A stretch of 64,000 bases of DNA from JAJRTA01 sp965603125 (GTDB lineage Bacteria; Zixibacteria; MSB-5A5; GN15; FEB-12). A program made the translations under genes and the position numbers. Each line of letters opens with the position of its first letter. The stretch's first letter is position 1. Shown piece by piece: positions 33,567 to 42,215 of the stretch. The stretch covers positions 96,105 through 160,104 of the forward strand of contig CBFDBU010000007.1 of NCBI GenBank assembly GCA_965603125.1. The letters run 5' to 3'. The notes below the pieces were generated by a model that ran no database searches, was not told where the DNA came from, and saw nothing but the letters and a program-made list of their open reading frames with translations.

Positions 33567-34880
33567 GTGTCTGATCTTTCTGAGAACAAGTTGCCCGTCG
33601 GTATCAACGCCCGGTTACATCGCGGTATCCGGGACTACCTCGACCATGTCAAGCTGTTCAGCAGGAACGCCCGGCTGTATCTGTTCGGGTCGTTCCTGAT
33701 CGGCATCAATTTCCAGGTCTTCCTGCTGTTACTCAATCTGTACCTGAAGGAGATCGGCTTCCTTGAGAGCGATATCGGCCTGGTGGCCTCGTCCCGGGCG
33801 GTGGGCATGACCGTGATGGCCATCCCGGCCGGGCTTCTGCTGAGCCGCATCAGACTCAAGCCGATACTGATCGCCAGTTGTATCCTGTTTGCGATTTTCA
33901 GCTACTGCATCGTGAGCTTCAAGACTTTTCTGCTGTTGGCGTCTTTCTCGGTTCTGAGCGGGATGGCCTTTTCGTTCTATCGCGTGGCGGCGGGACCGTT
34001 CTACATGCGCAATTCCACTCCGGTCGAGCGAACGTACCTGTTCTCGTTCTCGTTTGGGACGAACCTGCTGGCCGGTATGGTCGGCGCTGTCTCGGCCGGA
34101 CGCCTGGCGGCGATCATCGGTGAACGAACCGGCGACCTGGTCCTCGGCTATCAATACACCTTGTGCGCGGGTATTGTTGTCGGCCTTCTGGCCATGATTC
34201 CCTTCGTGATGATAAAGTCTTCGCGCCCTTCCGTGGAGGAACGCCATATCAGTCTCTCGCGTGCCCGGTTGCGGGAGAGGGGTGGATTCTATCTCAAGAT
34301 ATTTGCAACGAACTTCATCATCGGCTCCGGCGCAGGTCTTATCATTCCCTTCCTGAACCTCTACTTCCGCGATCGTTTCGACCTTGCCCCGGATACGATC
34401 GGGCTGTTTTATTCGGTGGTGCATTTCTCGATGCTGACCGGGTCGCTGGCCGGTCCCGTTCTGGTCAAGAGATTCGGGCTGGTGCGAACCGTGGTGATCA
34501 CGCAATTGATGTCGATACCATTTATGGCGGCTCTGTCATACGCCTATTTCCTGCCGCTGGCGTTTGTGGCGTTCGTGATGCGCGGTGGCCTGATGAACCT
34601 TGGTGTGCCGCTGGTGACGAACCTGGGAATGGAACTGGCCCGCAAGAACGAGCAGGGCCTGGTCGGAGCGCTGCTTATGGTCGCCTGGACGTCATCGTGG
34701 ATGGTTTCCACGGCGATTGGCGGCAGCCTCATAGAACACTACGGCTATACGGTGACCATGAACATTACCATCGTGATATATATCATTTCGTCGGTGGTCT
34801 TTTTCACGCTCTTCCGCAGGACCGAGACTCACAGTCAGGGCCAATCGGGCTGGGTCATCACGAGGGAGGAAGTCACCTGA
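33567..34880 (+). CDS. Major facilitator superfamily transporter inside the trp operon
   Basis: A 437-residue inner-membrane protein with about 12 hydrophobic helices in two halves and a charged central loop (SSRPSVEERHISLSRARLRERGG). It resembles MFS drug/metabolite exporters. The start is GTG at 33567. It is 11 nt after trpD and overlaps trpC by one nt (TGATG), so it is co-transcribed with the tryptophan genes. The context suggests transport of tryptophan, an indole or an anthranilate-related compound, but no substrate can be read from the sequence. Confidence 0.85.
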   Translation: MSDLSENKLPVGINARLHRGIRDYLDHVKLFSRNARLYLFGSFLIGINFQVFLLLLNLYLKEIGFLESDIGLVASSRAVGMTVMAIPAGLLLSRIRLKPILIASCILFAIFSYCIVSFKTFLLLASFSVLSGMAFSFYRVAAGPFYMRNSTPVERTYLFSFSFGTNLLAGMVGAVSAGRLAAIIGERTGDLVLGYQYTLCAGIVVGLLAMIPFVMIKSSRPSVEERHISLSRARLRERGGFYLKIFATNFIIGSGAGLIIPFLNLYFRDRFDLAPDTIGLFYSVVHFSMLTGSLAGPVLVKRFGLVRTVVITQLMSIPFMAALSYAYFLPLAFVAFVMRGGLMNLGVPLVTNLGMELARKNEQGLVGALLMVAWTSSWMVSTAIGGSLIEHYGYTVTMNITIVIYIISSVVFFTLFRRTETHSQGQSGWVITREEVT

Positions 34881-35656
34881 TGAACATACTGCAGGAGATT
34901 GCGGCCGGCAAGCGGCTGGAAATCGAGCGCCTCAAGGCCGAGTTGCCTTTACAATCCCTGGAGCGCCAACTGCCGGATCATCCTGCGGGGGTTTTCCGAG
35001 GAGCACTGGCAGGCGAGACGGAAACAAAGATCATTGCGGAACTGAAAAAGGGGTCACCCTCCAAAGGAATCATGGTCGAGAACTTCAACCCGGCGGAATT
35101 GGCGGCGAAATATCGCGACGGCGGCGCTGCGGCGTTGTCGGTGCTCACAGAGCGCAACTACTTCTACGGCCGCGCGGAATATCTGAGAGAGGCCGCTGAA
35201 GCTTCGTCGCTGCCTGTTTTGTGCAAGGATTTCATTCTGGAATCGTATCAGCTATACTATGCCCGGTACTCAGGCGCCGACGCGGTGCTGCTGATCGTGC
35301 GGTTGCACCGTGCGAGAATGCTCACGGAACTTATCAAAACGGCGTCCGATTTAGGACTTGACTGCTTAGTCGAAACACACGAAGGCGACGAAGTGAAGAT
35401 GGCTGTTGACTGCGGCGCCGATATTATCGGGGTAAACAATCGCAACTTGGATGACTTCTCGGTCAGTCTCAAGACGTCAGAACGCCTGGCGTCGCTCATT
35501 CCGGACAGTGTCATCAGGGTTTCCGAGTCGGGCATAGGGACGCCTGATGATATCGTTCGCCTGCGCGACTCCGGCTACACCCGTTTCCTCATCGGCGAGG
35601 TTCTGATGACGGCCGATGACCCCGTGCGGCTGTTGCAATCGTTGAGGACGGCGTGA
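34880..35656 (+). CDS. trpC: Indole-3-glycerol phosphate synthase
   Basis: A 258-residue TIM-barrel enzyme that closes the indole ring. It carries IIAELKKGSPSKG (catalytic Glu/Lys), LCKDFIL (catalytic Lys), GVNNRNL and SESGI. The ATG at 34880 overlaps the transporter stop and has GGAGG upstream; the frame is open further upstream but that is only the transporter gene read out of frame. It overlaps trpF by four nt. Confidence 0.95.
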   Translation: MNILQEIAAGKRLEIERLKAELPLQSLERQLPDHPAGVFRGALAGETETKIIAELKKGSPSKGIMVENFNPAELAAKYRDGGAAALSVLTERNYFYGRAEYLREAAEASSLPVLCKDFILESYQLYYARYSGADAVLLIVRLHRARMLTELIKTASDLGLDCLVETHEGDEVKMAVDCGADIIGVNNRNLDDFSVSLKTSERLASLIPDSVIRVSESGIGTPDDIVRLRDSGYTRFLIGEVLMTADDPVRLLQSLRTA

Positions 35657-36294
35657 AGACGTTCCGGATTAAAGTCTGCGGGATTACGCATGTCGACGAC
35701 GCTCTGTCGGCCGCCGAACTGGGAGCCGACATGATCGGCATGATCTTCTATCGCCCCTCGCCGCGCTTCCTCACGGTGAAAAAGGCGCGTGCGATATTAC
35801 AGTCATTGCCGCCGACGGTCAGGCCGGTGGGAGTGTTCGTCGATGAGTCGCTCGAGCGTGTGATATCGCTGGGAACCAGGCTGCGTCTTGACTTCATTCA
35901 GCTCCACGGGAACGAGCCGGTCGGCCACGTCAGGGCGCTGCAGAAGGCGGGGCTTGGTGTCATCAAGGCGTTTCACGTTCGGACGCAGGCTGACTACCGG
36001 CGGCTTTATATGAGCCGGGCCGACCTCGTGTTGATTGACAATGCCTCGTCCGAACTGCCGGGCGGTACGGGTCGCGCGTTCGACTGGTCGGTCAGGCCGC
36101 CCCGGCCGATAAGTAACCTGGTACTGGCTGGCGGGCTGTCGGCGCGCAATGTTGCCGAGGGTGTCAAGAGGTTCAAGCCGTTGGTTGTGGACGTGAATTC
36201 CGGGGTGGAGGATTCGCCCGGTGTGAAATCGCATATCAAGATGAGAGAGTTCTTCAAAATGTGCAACCGGCTGAGATATGAAGAGAAGAGTTAA
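35653..36294 (+). CDS. trpF: Phosphoribosylanthranilate isomerase
   Basis: A 213-residue TIM-barrel enzyme that performs the Amadori rearrangement of phosphoribosylanthranilate. Motifs: KVCGIT (general base Cys), GMIFYRPSPRFL, VGVFVDE, IQLHGNE and LIDNAS (general acid Asp). The start is GTG within the trpC stop (GTGA overlap). The last 17 nt overlap trpB. Confidence 0.94.
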   Translation: MKTFRIKVCGITHVDDALSAAELGADMIGMIFYRPSPRFLTVKKARAILQSLPPTVRPVGVFVDESLERVISLGTRLRLDFIQLHGNEPVGHVRALQKAGLGVIKAFHVRTQADYRRLYMSRADLVLIDNASSELPGGTGRAFDWSVRPPRPISNLVLAGGLSARNVAEGVKRFKPLVVDVNSGVEDSPGVKSHIKMREFFKMCNRLRYEEKS

Positions 36295-37477
36295 ATCACT
36301 GCCGGATAGTAAGGGCCGGTTCGGTCCTTACGGGGGACGATACGTTCCCGAAACCGTCATCCATGCTCTTGACGAGTTGGAGCACGAGTATCGAACGATC
36401 AGGAACGACCTCGCCTTCAAGAAAGAGTTGAGCGGTTATCTCTCTACTTACGTGGGGCGACCATCGCCGCTTTACTTTGCGGAAAGGCTGACGGAATACC
36501 TTGACGGACCGCGGGTCTATTTCAAGCGCGAGGATCTTAATCACACCGGCGCGCACAAGATCAACAATACCGTCGGCCAGGTGCTGCTGGCGCGGCGCAT
36601 GGGGAAGAAGCGGGTGATCGCCGAAACCGGCGCCGGTCAGCATGGTCTGGCGACGGCCACGGTCTGCGCGCGGTTCGGGCTGGACTGCGTAGTGTACATG
36701 GGAACCGAGGACATGAGGCGACAGGCCCCGAACGTGGACAAGATGCTGCTTCTGGGAGCGGAAGTCGTGCCGGTGGAATCGGGGTCGAAAACGCTCAAGG
36801 ACGCCACCAGCCAGGCGCTGCGCGACTGGGTGACCAACGTGCGCACGACTTTCTACATAATCGGATCCGTTGTCGGGCCGCACCCGTATCCAATGTTGGT
36901 GCGGGATTTCCAGTCGGTCATCGGTCTGGAGACAAAGAGGCAGTGCCGCAAGGCTTTGGGGGGGCTGCCGCATGCCATTATCGCCTGCGTGGGCGGCGGA
37001 TCGAATGCGGTCGGCATTTTCAGCCCCTTTGTCAGGGAACGGCGCGTGAAGCTGTACGGTGTGGAAGCGGGCGGCTATGGCTTGCGTTCCGGTCGACATG
37101 CGGCCACTCTGGCGCGAGGAAAACCGGGCGTCCTTCACGGGTCATACAGCTACCTGATATATGACTTCGACGGCCAGGTGATCCTGCCGCACTCGATCTC
37201 GGCCGGTTTGGATTATCCCGGAGTCGGGCCGGAACTCTCATACCTGAAAGACACCGACCGCGTCGTCTTCGGCAACGTCACCGACAAGGAGGCGGTGTGG
37301 GCCCTCAAGCTGGTTTCGCGCCTGGAAGGTATCATCCCGGCCCTTGAATCGGCCCACGCCATAGCCTACTTAGCGAAGGAGCGCTCCCGCTTCAAGAGGC
37401 GCAGCAACGTGGTCATCTGTCTTTCAGGCCGGGGGGACAAGGACATGGGCATTCTCGCCGACTGGGGAAGGTTGTAG
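36278..37477 (+). CDS. trpB: Tryptophan synthase beta chain
   Basis: A 399-residue PLP enzyme that condenses indole and serine to tryptophan. The PLP lysine is K94 in HTGAHKINN. Also visible are the substrate loop ETGAGQHG, the PLP-phosphate loop GGGSNAVG and the C-terminal SGRGDKD. It is the classical TrpB1 type expected to pair with TrpA. It overlaps trpF by 17 nt and ends two nt before trpA. Confidence 0.96.
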   Translation: MKRRVKSLPDSKGRFGPYGGRYVPETVIHALDELEHEYRTIRNDLAFKKELSGYLSTYVGRPSPLYFAERLTEYLDGPRVYFKREDLNHTGAHKINNTVGQVLLARRMGKKRVIAETGAGQHGLATATVCARFGLDCVVYMGTEDMRRQAPNVDKMLLLGAEVVPVESGSKTLKDATSQALRDWVTNVRTTFYIIGSVVGPHPYPMLVRDFQSVIGLETKRQCRKALGGLPHAIIACVGGGSNAVGIFSPFVRERRVKLYGVEAGGYGLRSGRHAATLARGKPGVLHGSYSYLIYDFDGQVILPHSISAGLDYPGVGPELSYLKDTDRVVFGNVTDKEAVWALKLVSRLEGIIPALESAHAIAYLAKERSRFKRRSNVVICLSGRGDKDMGILADWGRL

Positions 37478-37479
37478 CC

Positions 37480-38265
37480 GTGAACCGGATCGCAGCGACG
37501 GTCGGAAGCCTCGGCAAGCGCAAGCTGCTGGTTCCGTTTTTCACCGCCGGGTACCCGGATTTTCACAGTTCGCTCGAGCTTGTGAGAATTGCGCGCGACT
37601 GCGGCGCCGACATTGTAGAACTGGGTATCCCGTTCTCCGATCCCTTAGCCGACGGGCCGGAAATCCAGCACTCCTCGAAAGTAGCACTGGACAACGGCGT
37701 ACACTTGGGGAAGATACTCCAGGGAGTACAAACTCTGCGGCAGACTGTCGCCTTTCCGCTGATCCTGATGGGTTACTACAATCCGGTGCTTGTGTACGGT
37801 CAATCGAGGCTCCTGGCGAGGGCGCGCAGATGCGGCGTCGACGGCTTCATAATACCCGACCTGCCGGTGGAAGACGGCGCATCGTTTGCCGAGGACGCAC
37901 GCGCTCGTGGCCTTTCGCTCGTTTTCCTCGTGGCGCCGACATCGACAACGGAGCGGATCGCCCTTATCGACAGCCGTTCGTGCGACCTGGTTTACGCGGT
38001 CACAGTCACCGGAGTCACCGGTACCGGCAAGAAGTTCGATACTGCCACCGACCGGTATTTGAAACGCCTGCGAGATAAGCTCTCCAAGCCGTTCGTGGCC
38101 GGGTTCGGTGTTTCATCGCCGGAGACCGCTCAGCGGCTGTGTCGTTTCGCCGATGGCGTTGTGATCGGTTCGGCCCTGGTGAAAATCATGCGCGAGGCAA
38201 AGAACAAGCCGGCTCTCTTCAGGCAGGTCGGCAGGTTTCTGAGCACCGTTCGGAAAGCCATCTGA
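37480..38265 (+). CDS. trpA: Tryptophan synthase alpha chain
   Basis: A 261-residue TIM-barrel subunit that splits indole-3-glycerol phosphate. The catalytic residues are Glu 47 and Asp 58 in VELGIPFSDPLADGP, with YNPVLVYG and the phosphate loop VGFGVSS-like GFGVSSPE. The start is GTG at 37480. This is the last gene of the operon. Immediately after its stop lies a truncated gene on the other strand, so the original operon end may have been rearranged. I see no clear terminator. Confidence 0.95.
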   Translation: MNRIAATVGSLGKRKLLVPFFTAGYPDFHSSLELVRIARDCGADIVELGIPFSDPLADGPEIQHSSKVALDNGVHLGKILQGVQTLRQTVAFPLILMGYYNPVLVYGQSRLLARARRCGVDGFIIPDLPVEDGASFAEDARARGLSLVFLVAPTSTTERIALIDSRSCDLVYAVTVTGVTGTGKKFDTATDRYLKRLRDKLSKPFVAGFGVSSPETAQRLCRFADGVVIGSALVKIMREAKNKPALFRQVGRFLSTVRKAI

Positions 38266-38274
38266 CGCTTCGCC

Positions 38275-38376
38275 ATCGAGAACGCGCTTCTGCAGTTGTT
38301 CGTCATCAGTGGCGATTCGCCCGGCGCGGAGCGCCTGCTCGAAAAAGCAGGGAATACAGTCAAGGTATGATTTCAT
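38275..38376 (-). pseudogene. 5' fragment of a DUF89/ARMT1-like gene
   Basis: Reading left from an ATG at 38376 gives about 34 residues (MKSYLDCIPCFFEQALRAGR start) that match the conserved N-terminus of the DUF89 family, with its CIPC motif and IATDDEQLQKRVLD. The homology stops at about 38275, and the frame then runs into the antisense of trpA. The rest of the gene is missing. This is a clean deletion or recombination junction directly behind the trp operon. Confidence 0.75.
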
Positions 38377-38470
38377 GCCATCTATCGGTTCCTGCCACAG
38401 CGTTTTTTTCGGCAGGCGCAAGATACGACGGGGAAGTGGTCATCGCAAGTTCATGTTGTCAAGAACCGAT

Positions 38471-38813
38471 GAGTAGCGGGAGTTTCCCTTCGTCATTCCG
38501 GGCCTGACCCGGAATCAAGGTTGTTATCGAAGGCTGGGACGCTGGCTTTCGCCAGTTTGACTGATGCAGCAGACCGCAGGTCTGCCGCCCACGGAACAGG
38601 CAAGCCTGCCTTTTGCGCTTCGCGCGAAAAACCGGCAACGCCGACGGGTGGCAGGTTCAAACTCGTTTGGACCTGATCGCAAAAACACCCCCAAACAAGT
38701 TTGAGGGTGCCACCCTTCATCATTGGGGTGAGTAGCGGGTGTCACCCTTCGTCATTCCGGGCCTGACCCGGAATCCAGGTTGTTTTCGAAGATTGGATAT
38801 TGGCAATCGCCAG
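38471..38813. repeat. Intergenic repeat cluster: two direct copies of a CCGGG-palindrome repeat around a second repeat
   Basis: An ~84-bp unit beginning GAGTAGCGGG and holding the palindrome ATTCCGGGCCTGACCCGGAAT occurs at 38471-38554 and again at about 38730-38813. Between them lies another element (38586-38715) with ends GGGTGGCA/TGCCACCC. That middle element recurs in altered form at 49125-49287. I see no gene between 38377 and 38933 apart from this. Confidence 0.7.
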
Positions 38814-38933
38814 TAGGACAGAGGGCAGACGAGGGCATCTGCCGGGCACGGAACGACACATCCCGGCCAACAGCCTGAACGTGTGAGTGTCTTCGAACCC
38901 GCCGCAATGGCAGAACCACCAAGGGGTACGGAC

Positions 38934-39593
38934 CTACTGTGGTGGCTCGGTGCTTAACGGATAATATCTAATCGACTGAAAAGTGAGGACATCCGACTCT
39001 TTGTCATACTTCACAAGCCACACAACATGATGACCATACTGATGGCCGCCTCCGTCAGCGTACCAATAGGCGAAATGACGATAAAAGCTCTTTCCGTCGA
39101 CTTCGGCATCGTAATAATCCTGTCTCAGGAATTGATCTCTTCCACCATGAAAATTTGTTGCGGGGAAAAGAATGTCGTCAGCGTAGCGAGTCTGAGTTTC
39201 GAGGTCGGCGGGTGGAGAATAGCTTGAATCCGTCGATATCCAGTGAAGATATGTCATACCAAGAGCTGGATTCTTGCCAATGTTAGTGATAAAGTACGGG
39301 ACGCTAAATCTGACATCGCCCCCCTTTGTCGGTATAGGAATAGTTTCCCCTACGATGCCTGAGTCAAGGTCTTTCATGAGGTGTACCATTATCATTGGCT
39401 TCTGCGCTACTCGTTGATTCTCCTCCATAGTCTGCAGAGTGCCTTGCATGACGTCAAGCTGGTCTCTCATTACTGCCACCTGTGATGCATACATAACTAA
39501 TATCCCAGCCATGATTATTGCATTCGCGACTGTGCATGTAGGTATAATCCACCTGCTCTTCGTTAGCCGGTTAGCATCAGTAGGTTTATTCAT
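38934..39593 (-). CDS. Membrane-anchored protein of unknown function
   Basis: I do not recognise this 219-residue protein. One transmembrane helix (about 17-38, WIIPTCTVANAIIMAGILVM) follows a short polar N-terminus. A coiled-coil-like stretch (QVAVMRDQLDVMQGTLQTMEENQ) leads into an extracytoplasmic domain of about 150 residues rich in Tyr, His and Asp. GGGAG lies about 10 nt before the ATG at 39593. The base composition is visibly more AT-rich than neighbouring operons, and the gene sits between repeat clusters, so recent acquisition is plausible. Confidence 0.65.
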   Translation of the reverse strand: MNKPTDANRLTKSRWIIPTCTVANAIIMAGILVMYASQVAVMRDQLDVMQGTLQTMEENQRVAQKPMIMVHLMKDLDSGIVGETIPIPTKGGDVRFSVPYFITNIGKNPALGMTYLHWISTDSSYSPPADLETQTRYADDILFPATNFHGGRDQFLRQDYYDAEVDGKSFYRHFAYWYADGGGHQYGHHVVWLVKYDKESDVLTFQSIRYYPLSTEPPQ

Positions 39594-39740
39594 AAATTGG
39601 TTCTCCCAAGTATCTGAGATTCAACTCTCATCAGTTAATTAGTATAAGCAACAGTGAATCGTGATTTATGTCAAATACTTTTGATGTGCTGCCAGCAGCA
39701 AGCTGGCTCTGAGGGTCAGAATAGCCCTGTAGCCCACAAA

Positions 39741-39947
39741 GGCGGGTCCGAGGACGGACCCACCCTACCGATCTTGAATCTGTCGAGACCGCAGGGGTCT
39801 CGACCTACAACTGCTACTCTACACCCCCAACTTAGTCTTGTAGGTCAGAACCCCTGTGGTTCTGACACCTGCCCACAAAGGCGGGTCCGAGGACGAACCC
39901 ACCCTACCGATCTTGAATCCGTCGAGACCGCAGGGGTCTCGACCTAC
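39741..39947. repeat. Cluster of five REP-like palindromes with GTAG heads
   Basis: Five 27-28 nt imperfect palindromes, each starting with GTAG in its own orientation: 39741-39768 (minus), 39782-39808 (minus), 39840-39866 (plus), 39880-39907 (minus) and 39921-39947 (minus). Two sequence types alternate: a GGTGGGTCC/GGACCCGCC-type stem and a GTC-AGAACC/GGTTCTGAC-type stem. Together they fill most of the gap between 39594 and 39998 and look like BIME-type clusters. Confidence 0.85.
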
Positions 39948-39998
39948 AACTCAGCTCCGGTCCGCGGTGGATCACTTCCTATCTGCCTGTCCCCCCCT

Positions 39999-40865
39999 CT
40001 ACACCCCCAACTTCGCAAGCGTCTTCGGGATGTCGGTGAAGGTGCGGCAGGGATGTGCACCGGCCGCAGCAAGAGCGTCAAGCTTCTCCTGAGCCGTGCC
40101 CATTTTCCCCTCGACAATCGCCCCGGCGTGACCCATCCGCTTGCCGGGGGGAGCGTAGATGCCGCCGATCATCGCCAGCACCGGCGTTTCCATGCGGCTG
40201 ATGGTCTCCGTGGCGCGCTCCTCGTAGACACCGCCGATCTCACCACACATAACAACAGCTTTGGTCTTTTCGTCGTTCTCGAACTTCACCAGGATCTCGT
40301 CGAACGTTGACCCCAACACCGGGTCACCGCCCAGCCCCACGCAGGTGGTCTCCCCGTAGCCGGATCGTGTGAGGGTGTCGGCCACGTAGTAGGTGATGGA
40401 ACCGGATCGCGAGATCGTACCCACCCGTCCGGGCGTAAAGGCGATATCCGGCATGATGCCGAGATTGGCCTCGCCGGGCGTCATGACACCGGCAGTGTTG
40501 CCGCCGATGACGGTCACGCCGCGCTCGATCGCCTCACGGCGCACGTGCAGCATGTCATGGATAGGGATGTGCTCAGGGATGACGACCAGGAACCTGATCC
40601 CGGCGCGAATGGCCTCGATGGCGGCTTCCTTGACAAACCGCGCGGGCAGAAAGATCGCCGAAACGTCGGCGCCGGTGACCTCGACACACTCCGCGACCGT
40701 GTCAAAGACCGGCTTCTCGCAGACTTTCTGTCCGCCTTTGCCGGGAGTGGAGCCGCCGACGATGTTGGTGCCGAAGGCCAGCATCCTCTCGGTGTGGAAG
40801 CTGCCCGCCCCGCCGGTGATCCCCTGCACCATCACTCTGCTGTTTTTGTCACACAGGATCGCCAT
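39999..40865 (-). CDS. sucD: Succinate-CoA ligase alpha subunit
   Basis: A 288-residue subunit that binds CoA and carries the phosphohistidine. The CoA fold begins NSRVMVQGITGGAGSFH, with STPGKGG, GGNTAGVMTPGE and the active-site histidine in MGHAGAI. Together with SucC it interconverts succinyl-CoA and succinate with ATP or GTP formation in the TCA cycle. It overlaps the sucC stop by one nt (TGATG). Confidence 0.94.
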   Translation of the reverse strand: MAILCDKNSRVMVQGITGGAGSFHTERMLAFGTNIVGGSTPGKGGQKVCEKPVFDTVAECVEVTGADVSAIFLPARFVKEAAIEAIRAGIRFLVVIPEHIPIHDMLHVRREAIERGVTVIGGNTAGVMTPGEANLGIMPDIAFTPGRVGTISRSGSITYYVADTLTRSGYGETTCVGLGGDPVLGSTFDEILVKFENDEKTKAVVMCGEIGGVYEERATETISRMETPVLAMIGGIYAPPGKRMGHAGAIVEGKMGTAQEKLDALAAAGAHPCRTFTDIPKTLAKLGV

Positions 40866-42061
40866 CAGTTGCCCCCTTCCTGCGCGGCGAGAGCCACCAC
40901 CCGTTTGGAGATTTCCTCAATCGGGGTCTCTATGCCGTGCGCTTCTATCTTCTCGAACAACTCCGGGTTTGTCTTCTTTGCCTCATCGAACAACCGCACA
41001 CCTTCCTGCCAGTTGTTGCCGGTCATGCGCATGACCATCGGCTTGGAGAGGCCGTGATCCTTGAGGAACATGATGACTCCCCTGGCGAAATCGTCGCAGC
41101 GGCTAATGCCGCCGAACCGGGCGCCGAAGATGGCCTTGACGTTGGGGTTTTCATCGAGCAACACCAGCATTTTGGCGATTCGCTCCGGTGATGGCCCCCC
41201 GCCCGAATCCATGAAGTTGGCCGGTCGGCCCTTATAGTAGTGAATGAAATCGTTTCCCATGATACCGAAGCCCGCACCGCCGGGGAACATGCCGATATCG
41301 CCGTCGAGGTCGAGATAGGGAATGCCCCACTCGGTCGCCTGCTGCTCGCGTGGTGTCATCTCTCCTTCTTCGTGGCGTTTCTCGACGCCCATCTCGGCCA
41401 GTTCCGGGTGGCGGAAAAGGGCATCGTCATCGATAGACACGCGGGCGTCGGCGGCGACCAGCTTGTCGTCGGCGGTAACCACGAGCGGGTTAATCTCGAC
41501 TAACTTGGCGTCGTACTTGCGGAACAGGTCGTAGAGATTCACGATAATCCCTGCTGCCTGCTTGAGCAGGTCGGACGGCACGCCTATCTTCTTGGCGATA
41601 GCCAGCGCCTCGAAAGGGTAGAGGTCCTGCTCGATACCGAGCGATTTCCTGACGATCTTCTCCGGGCTTTTTTCGGCTGTCTCCTCGATATCGACTCCCC
41701 CCTCGCCGGAAGCTATCACGACTAATTTGTAGTTGGCGCGGTCGATAGTCACGCCGACATAGTATTCCCGCGTGATATCCAGTCGCGGTTCGATCAACAC
41801 CGACGCCACCGGATAGCCCCTGATCTTCAGCTTGAACAGTTGGTTGGCGGCTGTGCGCGCCTCGTTGGCCCCCTCGGCGGTCTTGATGCCGCCCGCTTTG
41901 CCGCGGCCGCCGATGAGCACCTGGGATTTCAGCACTACAGGGATATCCATCTCGCTGACGGCGGCGTAGACCTCATCGGGGCTTTTTGCCACCCTTCGCA
42001 CCAGGACCGGTATCTTGCACCTTGCGAAAAGCTCTTTGCCTTCGAATTCGTAAAGACGCAT
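40865..42061 (-). CDS. sucC: Succinate-CoA ligase beta subunit
   Basis: A 398-residue ATP-grasp subunit. The nucleotide-binding signature is KSQVLIGGRGKAGGIK, the metal site lies around VEINPLVV, and the C-terminal flavodoxin-like domain has GGISRCDDFARG. A malate-CoA ligase role is possible because the two families are close, but the immediate pairing with sucD favours succinate. GAGGAA precedes the ATG at 42061. Confidence 0.92.
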   Translation of the reverse strand: MRLYEFEGKELFARCKIPVLVRRVAKSPDEVYAAVSEMDIPVVLKSQVLIGGRGKAGGIKTAEGANEARTAANQLFKLKIRGYPVASVLIEPRLDITREYYVGVTIDRANYKLVVIASGEGGVDIEETAEKSPEKIVRKSLGIEQDLYPFEALAIAKKIGVPSDLLKQAAGIIVNLYDLFRKYDAKLVEINPLVVTADDKLVAADARVSIDDDALFRHPELAEMGVEKRHEEGEMTPREQQATEWGIPYLDLDGDIGMFPGGAGFGIMGNDFIHYYKGRPANFMDSGGGPSPERIAKMLVLLDENPNVKAIFGARFGGISRCDDFARGVIMFLKDHGLSKPMVMRMTGNNWQEGVRLFDEAKKTNPELFEKIEAHGIETPIEEISKRVVALAAQEGGN

Positions 42062-42120
42062 CTGTTATTCCTCTGTTTCCGGCCCGTCGGACGGGCTTTG
42101 CTCACACACGTTTGAAGGCG

Positions 42121-42149
42121 CAATTAAACGGTTTACTTGGTGTTGTCAA
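42121..42149 (-). promoter_or_regulatory. Promoter of sucCD
   Basis: On the minus strand a perfect TTGACA (42144-42149), a 17-nt spacer and TAATTG (42121-42126). Confidence 0.45.
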
Positions 42150-42162
42150 TAGGGATCGGGGG

Positions 42163-42191
42163 TTGACAACGGAAGGGTTTGGCAATAAACT
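42163..42191 (+). promoter_or_regulatory. Promoter of the AlbA_2/Schlafen-like gene pair
   Basis: A perfect TTGACA (42163-42168), a 17-nt spacer and TAAACT (42186-42191), 25 nt before the start. It diverges from the sucC promoter with 13 nt between the two -35 boxes. Confidence 0.6.
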
Positions 42192-42215
42192 AACAAAAAG
42201 ATTCAGGGAGGTTGT

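Noticed and set aside
34163..34879. N-terminal extension of trpC by 239 codons
   Set aside because: This is the MFS gene read in another frame. TrpC has its normal length from the RBS-supported ATG at 34880.
38113..38274. Continuation of the DUF89 frame through trpA antisense
   Set aside because: Homology to DUF89 stops at about 38275. Beyond that it is only the complement of trpA.
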